Below the pieces are notes generated by a model. The model was given only the letters and a program-made list of their open reading frames with translations, did no database searches and had not been told where the DNA came from. A stretch of DNA of 64,000 nucleotides from contig JAYTVA010000062.1 of NCBI GenBank assembly GCA_043744255.1, positions 1 through 64,000 on the forward strand. The letters run 5' to 3'. The DNA is from UKL13-2 sp043744255 (GTDB lineage Bacteria > Pseudomonadota > Gammaproteobacteria > Burkholderiales > Usitatibacteraceae). Of the stretch, positions 16,825-25,708 are shown piece after piece. Position 1 is the stretch's first letter; each line of letters opens with the position of its first letter. The position numbers and the translations under genes were made by a program.

Positions 16825-19218
16825 ATGGCGCAAGAGTTTGATGATGAGATTTTCAATAGTTCAGAAGGGCATGATCAATTCAATCGAGCGGTATTCGGCG
16901 ACAAACTTTCAGACAGTAATAAGACGGGGCAAAACCGGTCGACGACTGAACAGATCTCACCAGGAAATGGCTCGTCTGCTTCCCGTCTAACCAAAAGCGT
17001 AGTTGCGTCACCTCACATCGCTGCTGCTCTTGCTGAGGTGGATGAGAACTCAGCTCAACAAATTGGTGAAGGCGTCCGCCGATATAAATCGCTTATTTGG
17101 CGCACCGCCGACACGCTGCGCGGCACGGGAGTTAAGGAGAGTGATTATCCAAGGTTTATGGCTCCTTTCTTTGCGCTTGCCCTGGTGGAATCACGGATAC
17201 GCAGGCTACGCAACGAAAAGCTGGTTGAGTTCCAGCAAGAGACTGGAGGTGCATTCGACCCAGAGGATCCATCGCATGTTCAGTGGTTGGAAACGAACAT
17301 CTTCGACGAGGGCTACGGCTACCACCCGGACATCGCGAGATTGGGCATTGGCCTCTCCGCTCTGGTCAAGGTCAAGGCTGGCAACTTTTTAGTGCAGCTC
17401 GACGGGTTTCTCAAACAATTCGATCCAGAAACACGGCGCCTGTTGGGTGTGGACTACGCCCCCGGACAGCCCAAGTTCTTGGACATCAAGGGAGTCTCCC
17501 AAGATTTGGCCAGCAGGCCAAACGACCCGCTCTATACGTTTTGCGCAGGAGCCGGAGATACGCCGGGTTGGGCAGATGTCGACCTTGTTGATTTCGATAA
17601 CTCCGAAGTCACGACTCTTGAAGAGCACATCAAGAGGATGTGGGCAGACATCTCGGCTGAAACCGCAGGTGAGCAATACACCCCTAAGGATTTGATTGAG
17701 CTCGCTTGCATGTTGGGCATCGAGGCGCGCCGTGCAAACACTAATGCCACACAAATCTGCGACGTGTATGACATGGCGTGCGGTGGCGGCAACTTTCTGT
17801 TCGCAGCCGAGGCTGCCCTGCGCAAGGAGTTTCCAGGGCTCTCCGTGCGCGTGCGCGGTCAAGAGCTCAACGATGCTTTGTATGCGTTGGCAGCTTTGGA
17901 AGCGCGCTTTCGGCCAGATGCCAAGATCGAGTGGGGAAATACGCTGACTCATGACCACTTCATTGGAAATAAGTTTGGACTGATCGTTGCCAACCCGCCA
18001 TATGGCGTGGACTGGAAAGCATTCGCTGGAACGGTCAAGTCAAGCAAGTGCGGGCGATTCGACGATAGCCGCATGCCGCCAACTTCGGATGGCCAGCTTC
18101 TCTTTTTGCAGCATGCCGCATTTCATTTGGAGGACAACGGCGTGGCTGCGGTTGTTCATTCTGGATCGACGCTATTTTCGGGCGATGCTGGGGGCGGGGA
18201 GTCAGAGACGCGCAGGTGGTTGTTTCAAGACCTCGATGTGGTCGAAGCCATCGTCCAGCTTCCAAAAAATGAGTTCTTCAATACTGGCATCGCCACTTAT
18301 CTCTGGATACTTAACAAAAACAAGCCTGACGCCCGCAAAGGCAAGGTCCTCATGATCAACGCCGAGACCTGCTTCAAGAAGCTCAAGAAGAACTTAAACA
18401 TGAAGAACTGCGAGATCGACGCAGCAAATCGCGAGCGGCTGTTGGCCTGCTTCAAGGCTTTCGCTGACTCCGACATTTCCAAAGTTCTCGATATTGACGA
18501 CATCCTCTACAACAAGGTCACCCTGGAGTTGCATCGCCATGACGAACAAGGACGTGCGATCAAGACCAGAGTTGCGATCGATCCTGCGAACGTGCACAGC
18601 ATCACGCTCAACGAAAGGGATTGGGCGCTCGGCGAAAAGGGTGCCCGTCCAGGCGTGATTCAGCCGTCCGACAACTCTGTGGGGCTCGCCAAGGATTTTG
18701 TTGACGACTTCAATATGGCGGCCAAGGCTGCTGATGTTCTAACGGTTCGATTGTCTGATGGTTCGAAGTGGTCGATGGACCGCGAAGAACACCGCATAAC
18801 GAATACATCTGCTTCTGGCGTGCTTACCGAGCATGGATACGGTGTGCTCGCTTTAAAAGCTAAGGTGGGAAAAGTAAAAGGCGCGGAGGTCGTGCGCTGG
18901 GAATTGTCGGTCGATCCCTTCGTGGAAACTGACACCGAAACGATTCCATATTCGTCAAAAAATAATGCGAGCGGCAAATCCATTAATGAGCAGCTCATCG
19001 ATGAATTCATTGCTAAATGGGTGCGTGATCCATCAATTATCAAACTATCGAAAAATGGGATCGCAGCGGAAGTTGGGGCCGAGATCAATTTCAACCGAAT
19101 ATTTCCCAAAAAGGTCGAAATTCGGACAATTGGACAGATCAGCAACGATTTGAAGAATATTGACGCGGCCTTAAAGGCATCCGATGCGCAGTTTGCATCA
19201 TTGTTGAAAGGGCTGTGA
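16825..19218 (+). CDS. hsdM: Type I restriction-modification methylase subunit HsdM
   Basis: 797-residue N6-adenine DNA methyltransferase subunit. ATG 16825 follows AAAGGAGTCGAGA. Motif I, VYDMACGGGNFLF, begins at about residue 314 and the catalytic NPPYG motif is at residue 390 (IVANPPYGVDWKAF). The N-terminal 90 residues are low-complexity, then a helical domain typical of HsdM precedes the methylase fold. The C-terminal 250 residues carry the extension that contacts HsdS. The next gene, hsdS, starts one base after its stop. The 233-base upstream region is AT-rich and probably carries the promoter. Confidence 0.92.
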   Translation: MAQEFDDEIFNSSEGHDQFNRAVFGDKLSDSNKTGQNRSTTEQISPGNGSSASRLTKSVVASPHIAAALAEVDENSAQQIGEGVRRYKSLIWRTADTLRGTGVKESDYPRFMAPFFALALVESRIRRLRNEKLVEFQQETGGAFDPEDPSHVQWLETNIFDEGYGYHPDIARLGIGLSALVKVKAGNFLVQLDGFLKQFDPETRRLLGVDYAPGQPKFLDIKGVSQDLASRPNDPLYTFCAGAGDTPGWADVDLVDFDNSEVTTLEEHIKRMWADISAETAGEQYTPKDLIELACMLGIEARRANTNATQICDVYDMACGGGNFLFAAEAALRKEFPGLSVRVRGQELNDALYALAALEARFRPDAKIEWGNTLTHDHFIGNKFGLIVANPPYGVDWKAFAGTVKSSKCGRFDDSRMPPTSDGQLLFLQHAAFHLEDNGVAAVVHSGSTLFSGDAGGGESETRRWLFQDLDVVEAIVQLPKNEFFNTGIATYLWILNKNKPDARKGKVLMINAETCFKKLKKNLNMKNCEIDAANRERLLACFKAFADSDISKVLDIDDILYNKVTLELHRHDEQGRAIKTRVAIDPANVHSITLNERDWALGEKGARPGVIQPSDNSVGLAKDFVDDFNMAAKAADVLTVRLSDGSKWSMDREEHRITNTSASGVLTEHGYGVLALKAKVGKVKGAEVVRWELSVDPFVETDTETIPYSSKNNASGKSINEQLIDEFIAKWVRDPSIIKLSKNGIAAEVGAEINFNRIFPKKVEIRTIGQISNDLKNIDAALKASDAQFASLLKGL

Positions 19219-19219
19219 G

Positions 19220-20524
19220 ATGAAAAAAAGTTTAAAACCGAGCGGTGTGGACTGGATTGGGGATGTGCCGGTGGGGTGGGGTATTCGACGCGTAAAAGAT
19301 ATTGGAAAAGTGTCTGGGGGGGGAGTCGACAAGATTTATAGAAACGAAGACATTGAAACTTATATGGTGAATTATTTGGATGTATATAAGAGCAGATCAA
19401 AGCAAATTATCCCAGCAAAATCTTTAATGTTGACTACCGCAACTCGCCATCAATTAAATTCAGCCTCGCTGAAAATAAATGATATTTTACTTACTCCATC
19501 TTCTGAAACTTCAGACGATATCGGCCATGCTGCGTGCATTATTAAGGGCTACGAATTTAATTTGGTCTTCAGCTATCACTTGACGAGAATAAGGCCGCTC
19601 TCTTTTCATGTATTTCCATCTTATTTAGTCTACTTGATAAATTCCCATGGCTGCAGAAACGTGTTGGCGAGCGTGTCAGGTGGGACCACTCGAAAAACAC
19701 TTACACATGGCGATATCGAGCGATTATTGGTGGTTCTGCCCGAAGTCACCGAACAGATTGCCATCGCCGCCTACCTCGACAAAACCACGGCCGCCATCGA
19801 CGAGCAAAAAGCCTTGCTCAAACGCAAGAAAGAGTTGCTCTTAGAACACAAGAAGGCGCTCATTCATAAAGCGGTGACCAAGGGGCTGGACGATAGCGTG
19901 CCAATGAAGGAAAGCGGCGTGGACTGGATTGGCGAGGTGCCGGTGGGGTGGGAGGTGGCCAGGGTTAAAGATTCGACAAAGTTAATCATGGGGCAATCTC
20001 CCGATAGTGAATTTGTTACAGATCAAATATTGCTTTTCGGAATTCCATTTCTTCAAGGCTGCTCCGACTTTGGGAAATTGCATCCCAATCCAAATATGTT
20101 TTGCTCCAAATATGCTAAGTCCTCAAATGACGGAGATATACTTTTCTCTGTGAGGGCTCCTGTTGGTAAGACGAATATCTCAAATGGACAATATGTAATC
20201 GGGCGGGGGCTCTGTGCGTTAAGACCAAAAAGAACAACTACTAGTTTTCTAAATTGGATAGCTCAAAGTGTGATTGCGCCAAGCATGTCTGAAAAAGTGA
20301 CTGGTAGCACGTTCGAGGCAGTGTCAATATCGGATATTAAGTCAGCTTTTATTCCCTTCCCGCTGCTTCCTGAGCAAATAGCAATTGCAGCTTACCTCGA
20401 CATGGTGACAGCCGTCATTGATCAGCAGTGGGAGTTGATCGATCAGAAGATTTATTTGTTGACTGATCTGCGTGCATCAGTCATTCATGAGGCGGTGACC
20501 AAAGGTATTCCAGCCGCTGCTTGA
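19220..20524 (+). CDS. hsdS: Type I specificity subunit HsdS
   Basis: 434 residues. HsdS carries two target-recognition domains that read the two halves of the bipartite site. The protein has clear internal duplication: each half begins with a SGVDWIGDVPVGW-type block (residues 8-20 and again from about residue 230) and ends with a conserved helix (PEVTEQIAIAAYLDKTTAAI in the first half, PEQIAIAAYLDMVTAVI in the second). The recognition domains (about 19290-19720 and 19980-20370) are visibly AT-rich while the conserved helices are GC-rich, consistent with cassette exchange of specificities. It sits between hsdM and hsdR in one transcription unit. Confidence 0.93.
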   Translation: MKKSLKPSGVDWIGDVPVGWGIRRVKDIGKVSGGGVDKIYRNEDIETYMVNYLDVYKSRSKQIIPAKSLMLTTATRHQLNSASLKINDILLTPSSETSDDIGHAACIIKGYEFNLVFSYHLTRIRPLSFHVFPSYLVYLINSHGCRNVLASVSGGTTRKTLTHGDIERLLVVLPEVTEQIAIAAYLDKTTAAIDEQKALLKRKKELLLEHKKALIHKAVTKGLDDSVPMKESGVDWIGEVPVGWEVARVKDSTKLIMGQSPDSEFVTDQILLFGIPFLQGCSDFGKLHPNPNMFCSKYAKSSNDGDILFSVRAPVGKTNISNGQYVIGRGLCALRPKRTTTSFLNWIAQSVIAPSMSEKVTGSTFEAVSISDIKSAFIPFPLLPEQIAIAAYLDMVTAVIDQQWELIDQKIYLLTDLRASVIHEAVTKGIPAAA

Positions 20525-20584
20525 AGCAGTAAATTTTTAAACCATCGGGAAGACACCCGATAGAAAGGTATTGTTGGGAGAACA

Positions 20585-23500
20585 TTGATGGCTGTGAAAG
20601 GTGGATTTAGAGAGGCAGATTTTCAAGATGGGATTTTCGTTCCATTTTTGACATCAACACCCGACAGAGGACTCGTATGGATCAAGGGTGATCCGATGCG
20701 GATGTCGCAGAGAGATCGAGAGCGATGGATTTGCTCCGATGATTTGTTGTATTTCCTGCGTGAAGGAAACGAAAATAATCGAAGTGCGTTCGAAGATTTG
20801 CTGAAGCAATACCCCGGCGAGTCCGATTTACTCGAGGACTTCGTTGCGCAAGCCTTGCTGCCCAAGCTTTCGTCTTCTACCAATGCCTCACGTGTGCTTC
20901 GTGAAACGATCGGATTTAAAGGGTATCAATTCACCCTTTGGAATTCAGCGCCCAAGGCCGGTATGGCCCAATCATTGATCGACGATTTTTCGCGCAACCG
21001 CGGCCGACTTTTTACTGAGCTTAGCTTTGAGAGAACGTTTCCCAATGCTGGCAGCCGATTCAATCGGAGGCCTGACGCGACCTTTTTTGTCAACGGGCTC
21101 TACCTGGGCGCCGCTGAACTCAAAACGAATCAAACCGGCCAGTCTGCCGCCGTCAACGGGCGCAAAAAGATTGCCCATGACTTGGTAGAGCTCGCAGCCA
21201 TGGCGTTGAGGGAGGCTAGATCACTTTGGACAAAATCGAGCGCGGCTCCATGGCCAGGTTATGCCAGTGACAGGTTGCCGGCTGCGGTTCGCAACAAGAT
21301 CAACATGGACTGCGCGGTCTACCTCAAAGCCTGCCATGTCGTCTCTGTCGATATGGGGGCGTTGTTCATTACGGCCGATCTCGAGTGGGTGGTCCAAGAA
21401 GTTGACAGGGTGCTATCCGGTAAGAATGAAATTGTCGAGCTTAATCGTCTGCCTGAGCAAATTATCGGCAAGATCAGTCGAGCACCTGAAATCATGGGTA
21501 TGACACCGTCAGAAACCATAGCGGAGCACTTGGAGAGCATCTATTCACTTCGAGACGGTGTGGACCGCGATGCCTTTTACTTCAACCAAACATGGTCGCC
21601 AAATTCGAGCAACAAGCAAGTCGAGCCGTTGAAGCCACGCCCTGCGCAGCGCATGATGCTTCACCGCACCGTCAAGCGCGTTCGGGAGCTTTATCTTGAC
21701 GAGAGCAAGCCTAAGATTTGCGAAGCGGACATCAGGCGCGAGCTTACAGACCTATCTCAGGGGCTCTCTGTCAAAGAAATTAACGAGATCGTCGAAGAAA
21801 GCATGAAATTCAAGAATGGAGCCAAGAGCCATTCTGTGTTGCTTCAAGGCGCGGCGGGTCTCGGCAAGACCTACCTGATCGTTTGGCTAGCACAAGCCCT
21901 CTATGAGATGGGCGACCTCAAAGCGCCGACCTACCCGTATCAGCCGCTGTTCGATTTGATCGTGCTTCTGACTGACCGCACGGAGCTTAGGCACAATATC
22001 GCCAAGGATGCAGCCAACCTCGGTTCCACCAGCAAGATCATCGAAGAGGCCGAGACGTTTGCCGACTTGCGACGCGTCGTCGAAGCAGGACAAAACCGCA
22101 TCGTCGTGGTGAACATCCAGAAGTTTGCGTCACTGAGCAAGCTGGCCAATGACGACCCCAAGTTATCTGCTTTGCTAAAAAGCAAGCGCGTGGCGGTCAT
22201 CATTGACGAGGTTCACCGTAGCCAAGGTGGGGTAATGCACGACAACACGCTTGAACTATTTAATGACTGGAATAACCTAACTCCTAATAACAATAGGCGT
22301 AATTTAATCATTGGTTTGACGGCCACACCCAAAGGCGAGGCACTCGCCAGCTTTGGCGAATGGCGCAGGCCCGTCGCCCCAGGCGACCGCTACCGCTGGG
22401 CTCCATTTGCGGCCTACTCGATGGCACAAGCCATCCGCGATGGGGTAGTTCTCAACCCGATCCAGAGCGTCTTCAAATACACCGATGAACTTGTGTTTGA
22501 TCTTGGGCGGCTCCAGTCGGAGGTGGACGCGAAGGGTCTGGGCGCGAGCTCGATAAAAGCACCGAGCGCTGATTCAGTGTATGAAAATCCAACGAGGCAG
22601 AAGCTTGTCGCTGAAAAAATAGCGGGAGTGTTCGTGTCGAAGACCATGATGGCTATCCGCCGACGCGGACTTCTTGTCGGTGAGGGCAAAGCCATGGTGG
22701 CATGTTCTTCGATCAAGGCTGCCATCGGTATGCAGGCCGCCATCAAAGAGGCCATGCAGGCATTGGCGCTCGATCCTGGCTACAAGGACCGATCAGCCCA
22801 CATCGCAGCCTGTCCAGTGCTGATCCTTTACAGCGACAAGCAAGGTGAGGTTTCCTGTGCTCAGCTCAACGGTGGAAAGGGCCAAACGGCGACCCTCGCT
22901 GAGTTTAGACGCGAGGGTGTCGAGGACAAGGACGAGGCAGGAAAGCTGCGCTGCCGCAACGCCATCATCGTCGTGGTGGACATGCTTCTCACGGGTTTTG
23001 ACGAAAAGACGCTCCACACTTTGTTCATCGATCGAAGTCTTGACGAAGTCGCTCTATTCCAAGCTGCATGCAGAATCAACCGCACGAACAAAAACAAAAG
23101 CGACTGCCTGGTCGTCGATTTTTCGCGCAACGGTGTCGTTTCCAAAGGCTTGCCAGGAGTATTCGCCGAATACGGCGGCCTAACTGTGTCTAATCTTGAT
23201 GCAATGCATATGAACGAGAAGATGGATGCTGCATGGAGGGCATTCTTTGGCGATAAGGACATCGGCGAACATTTCCGCACATGGAAAGCCACCATGTCGG
23301 GTGGCAAAGATCATCATGGCGCCGTCAAGCTTTCTGACTGGCTAGATCAACTCGTCACGGCTGACAAGTCGAGGGCATTGATGCTTAAAAAGGCTGCGTC
23401 AGCTTGGATTGGCTGTCGTGACAAGCTCACAGCTCTGCTTGACTTTGATCGGCAGGGGCTCGAAAAGCATAAGGACAAGAGGCAAGTTTCGTTTGCCGAA

Positions 23501-24061
23501 CAGGTGGTCAAGCACTTGGCGTCCAAGGGCAAGGCCGAAGGCGAGGATGTCGAGGTGTTTTTCGATGTGGTCCAGGTAGAGCAGACCGAGACTTTTGAGC
23601 TCGATGTGCACGGGGAATCTGGCAAGGATCAGAATCATCAAGGAACGCGGGAATCGTCAGCCTTGACTATGGGGCTTGCCATTTCGGACATTGAGTCATC
23701 CATCGAGATCATCGATATTCTGAACGTGCTTGGCCTTGAAGAAGCCAAGAAGGCTATGGCCATTCAGATGTTAAAAGACTTTGTCGATGGGCTCTTCGCC
23801 GAGATCGCTGCGTGTGGCGAAAAGAGCGATCGCGTTGGAAATTCCGGTTTTTATCGTAAGGCCCTTGCCGCGTGGCTTGCCGGGAAGTCCGATTTCCCAT
23901 GGGATGAGCGCCTAGCCGAATTCGTAAAGCTATTTAATAAGGCGAGGTCGAGCGCAAAGTTTGTTGGAAGCGACTTCGCCCGCATTGCGCTCCCAGCACT
24001 GTCTAAGCGCCCGGAGATGCTTATGGATGACTACGACCATTTTATCTCTAAACAAACTTGA
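20585..24061 (+). CDS. hsdR: Type I restriction endonuclease subunit HsdR
   Basis: 1158-residue motor and nuclease subunit, starting 60 bases after hsdS with GGGAGAACATTG before the ATG. The N-terminal nuclease domain shows a PD-(D/E)xK pattern: RRPDATFFVNGLYLGAAELK with Asp and Glu-x-Lys. The helicase domain has Walker A with Lys428 (LLQGAAGLGKTYLIVW), the DEVH box at residue 541 (AVIIDEVHRSQGG), motif III GLTATPKGEA, and motif VI-like residues FQAACRINRTNKNKSD. The C-terminal helical domain binds the methylase core. All catalytic motifs are intact and the frame is uninterrupted, so the system is probably functional. Confidence 0.93.
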   Translation: MMAVKGGFREADFQDGIFVPFLTSTPDRGLVWIKGDPMRMSQRDRERWICSDDLLYFLREGNENNRSAFEDLLKQYPGESDLLEDFVAQALLPKLSSSTNASRVLRETIGFKGYQFTLWNSAPKAGMAQSLIDDFSRNRGRLFTELSFERTFPNAGSRFNRRPDATFFVNGLYLGAAELKTNQTGQSAAVNGRKKIAHDLVELAAMALREARSLWTKSSAAPWPGYASDRLPAAVRNKINMDCAVYLKACHVVSVDMGALFITADLEWVVQEVDRVLSGKNEIVELNRLPEQIIGKISRAPEIMGMTPSETIAEHLESIYSLRDGVDRDAFYFNQTWSPNSSNKQVEPLKPRPAQRMMLHRTVKRVRELYLDESKPKICEADIRRELTDLSQGLSVKEINEIVEESMKFKNGAKSHSVLLQGAAGLGKTYLIVWLAQALYEMGDLKAPTYPYQPLFDLIVLLTDRTELRHNIAKDAANLGSTSKIIEEAETFADLRRVVEAGQNRIVVVNIQKFASLSKLANDDPKLSALLKSKRVAVIIDEVHRSQGGVMHDNTLELFNDWNNLTPNNNRRNLIIGLTATPKGEALASFGEWRRPVAPGDRYRWAPFAAYSMAQAIRDGVVLNPIQSVFKYTDELVFDLGRLQSEVDAKGLGASSIKAPSADSVYENPTRQKLVAEKIAGVFVSKTMMAIRRRGLLVGEGKAMVACSSIKAAIGMQAAIKEAMQALALDPGYKDRSAHIAACPVLILYSDKQGEVSCAQLNGGKGQTATLAEFRREGVEDKDEAGKLRCRNAIIVVVDMLLTGFDEKTLHTLFIDRSLDEVALFQAACRINRTNKNKSDCLVVDFSRNGVVSKGLPGVFAEYGGLTVSNLDAMHMNEKMDAAWRAFFGDKDIGEHFRTWKATMSGGKDHHGAVKLSDWLDQLVTADKSRALMLKKAASAWIGCRDKLTALLDFDRQGLEKHKDKRQVSFAEQVVKHLASKGKAEGEDVEVFFDVVQVEQTETFELDVHGESGKDQNHQGTRESSALTMGLAISDIESSIEIIDILNVLGLEEAKKAMAIQMLKDFVDGLFAEIAACGEKSDRVGNSGFYRKALAAWLAGKSDFPWDERLAEFVKLFNKARSSAKFVGSDFARIALPALSKRPEMLMDDYDHFISKQT

Positions 24062-24109
24062 TATGGGGACCTGTCATATGAGCGAAATGCTGCCGACCAA
24101 TGGATTTGT

Positions 24110-24667
24110 TTGATTAAGGTCTTCTTGTTAAATTTTTCTGAAATGGAGAGGATGATGGATAAAAAGCAATTGATACAAGTTATGGCGGCTATGTTGAATC
24201 AACTGGCAACGACCGGAGCATTCATTGGGCAGGAACCCTACAAGTCAGATTTATATCAATTATTTTTAATAGCAGCTAACCAAGATTTTGATATTGATTT
24301 TGGCTTGTCTAATATGCACGCCGACAAGTTGCTTGTTGATTTAATCGCTGAAGGAGTGCCAAATTCAGACGGCAATTTACAACTTGTTTGGGTGATGTGG
24401 GAAGAGTGGTCTTTTTGCTACCGCAAGAAGTCGCTGGTTCCAAGCGACGATGGAAAGGTAGTTGCTCACTTCGTATCATTAAACGATGGTAAGACGTTTG
24501 CTTTTGTTAGTGATGGATACCCAGCGACGGTTCGGATGTCCTTGCTTGGAATGAAGCCGTTAAATAGTAAGCCGGCGGTGCTTGAAGCTCCAAAATATAG
24601 TTTCCCACTGAATGGGCCGCTGACCTCTACTTTTTTCTATAACGGATTTTTCTTTAAGGCGGACTAA
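24110..24667 (+). CDS. AT-rich orphan gene between hsdR and the defence operon
   Basis: About 170-185 residues; possible starts at 24110 (TTG/ATT region), ATG 24143 and ATG 24155, the last with GGAGAGG just upstream. The gene is clearly more AT-rich than hsdR before it and the WYL gene behind it, suggesting separate origin. The sequence contains no motif I recognise; it is a mixed alpha/beta protein with several aromatic residues (WVMWEEWSFCYRKKSLV) and no signal peptide or membrane segment. Being placed between two defence modules, it may be an accessory or a separate small defence gene, but its function is unknown. Confidence 0.55.
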   Translation: MIKVFLLNFSEMERMMDKKQLIQVMAAMLNQLATTGAFIGQEPYKSDLYQLFLIAANQDFDIDFGLSNMHADKLLVDLIAEGVPNSDGNLQLVWVMWEEWSFCYRKKSLVPSDDGKVVAHFVSLNDGKTFAFVSDGYPATVRMSLLGMKPLNSKPAVLEAPKYSFPLNGPLTSTFFYNGFFFKAD

Positions 24668-24781
24668 GGTGCATCTTTCAGTGAGAAATGGTTCCGTATC
24701 AAAATGATGAGTGTGGTATCCTCTTTCTGATCGGCGCTTTCCTTGCTTCGCCGACGGGCGGGAGGCCCGAGAAAGGGGCTT

Positions 24782-25708
24782 TTGGCCAGCACATTGGATG
24801 TTTCGCAGAACCAGCGCGAGCGACTCGCGTTTTTGGAGCTGCGCGCGTTCTTCACAGGTGAGCTTCGCAGGGGAGACATCGAGGCGCGGTTCGGCATCAA
24901 GCCAGCAGCGGCGTCCCGCGACCTGAGTCTGTATAGGGAAGTCGCGCCCCACAACCTCGACTACGACCAGGCCTCGCGCTGCTACCGGCCGAGCTCCTCC
25001 TTCAAGCCCTTCAATGAATTTCACCCTGAGCGCGTGCTCGCGTGGTTCTTGCAAGGCTTTGGCGATGGGCTAGACCTTGGTTTGAAGCAAGCGGCACCGT
25101 GCGAAGGTCCCGGCCAACTCGTGCGGCCCGACATGGAGGTGCTAGGCGCCATCACCCGATCCATGTGTGCGAAGAAGGCTCTTCGCGTGAGTTATCTGTC
25201 GCTGTCGTCAGGTCCAAAGAATCGTGAGATCGTGCCTGTGGCGTTAGCCGACAACGGGCTGCGTTGGCATGTGCGCTCTTTTGATCGCGAACGCGGGCGG
25301 TTCAATGACTTCGTCTTGACTCGCATTGCGAAGGCTCATGAGATAGAGGGAGACGTGGCCGAAACCGAGCTGCTAACTGCCGACGAGCAGTGGGCGCGGA
25401 TGGTGGACATGGAGCTGGTGGCTCACCCTGGCATCAAGCAGCCCAAGGCGGTCGAGGCAGATTACGGATTGACCGAGGGCGTCTTGAAGGTCAAAGCGCG
25501 CGCGGCTCTTGCGGGTTACGTGCTCCGGCGCTGGTCAGTCGATTCAAGCCTGCATCACAGACTTGATCCATCCTCACATCACCTTTGGCTGCGCAACCCT
25601 CAGGCGCTCTATGGCGTCGAAAGTGCCGCTTTGGCGCCAGGCTTTGAGGCCGACATTGCCGCGACTGCCTACGCGGCCGGAAGTAATAAATCAGGGGACA
25701 AAAAATGA
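24782..25708 (+). CDS. WYL-domain transcriptional regulator (BrxR/CapW-like)
   Basis: About 308 residues. No ATG is available in frame near the beginning; TTG 24782 is preceded by GAAAGGGG and gives a sensible N-terminus. Residues 10-70 form a winged helix-turn-helix (FFTGELRRGDIEARFGIKPA then ASRDLSLYR). A WYL domain follows (ALRVSYLSLSSGPKNREIVP, then LRWHVRSFDRERGRFNDFVL), then a C-terminal WCX-like extension. This architecture matches the repressors that control BREX, CBASS and other defence loci and sense an unknown ligand. The stop overlaps the helicase start by ATGA, so the regulator heads the defence operon and may autoregulate it. Confidence 0.85.
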   Translation: MASTLDVSQNQRERLAFLELRAFFTGELRRGDIEARFGIKPAAASRDLSLYREVAPHNLDYDQASRCYRPSSSFKPFNEFHPERVLAWFLQGFGDGLDLGLKQAAPCEGPGQLVRPDMEVLGAITRSMCAKKALRVSYLSLSSGPKNREIVPVALADNGLRWHVRSFDRERGRFNDFVLTRIAKAHEIEGDVAETELLTADEQWARMVDMELVAHPGIKQPKAVEADYGLTEGVLKVKARAALAGYVLRRWSVDSSLHHRLDPSSHHLWLRNPQALYGVESAALAPGFEADIAATAYAAGSNKSGDKK

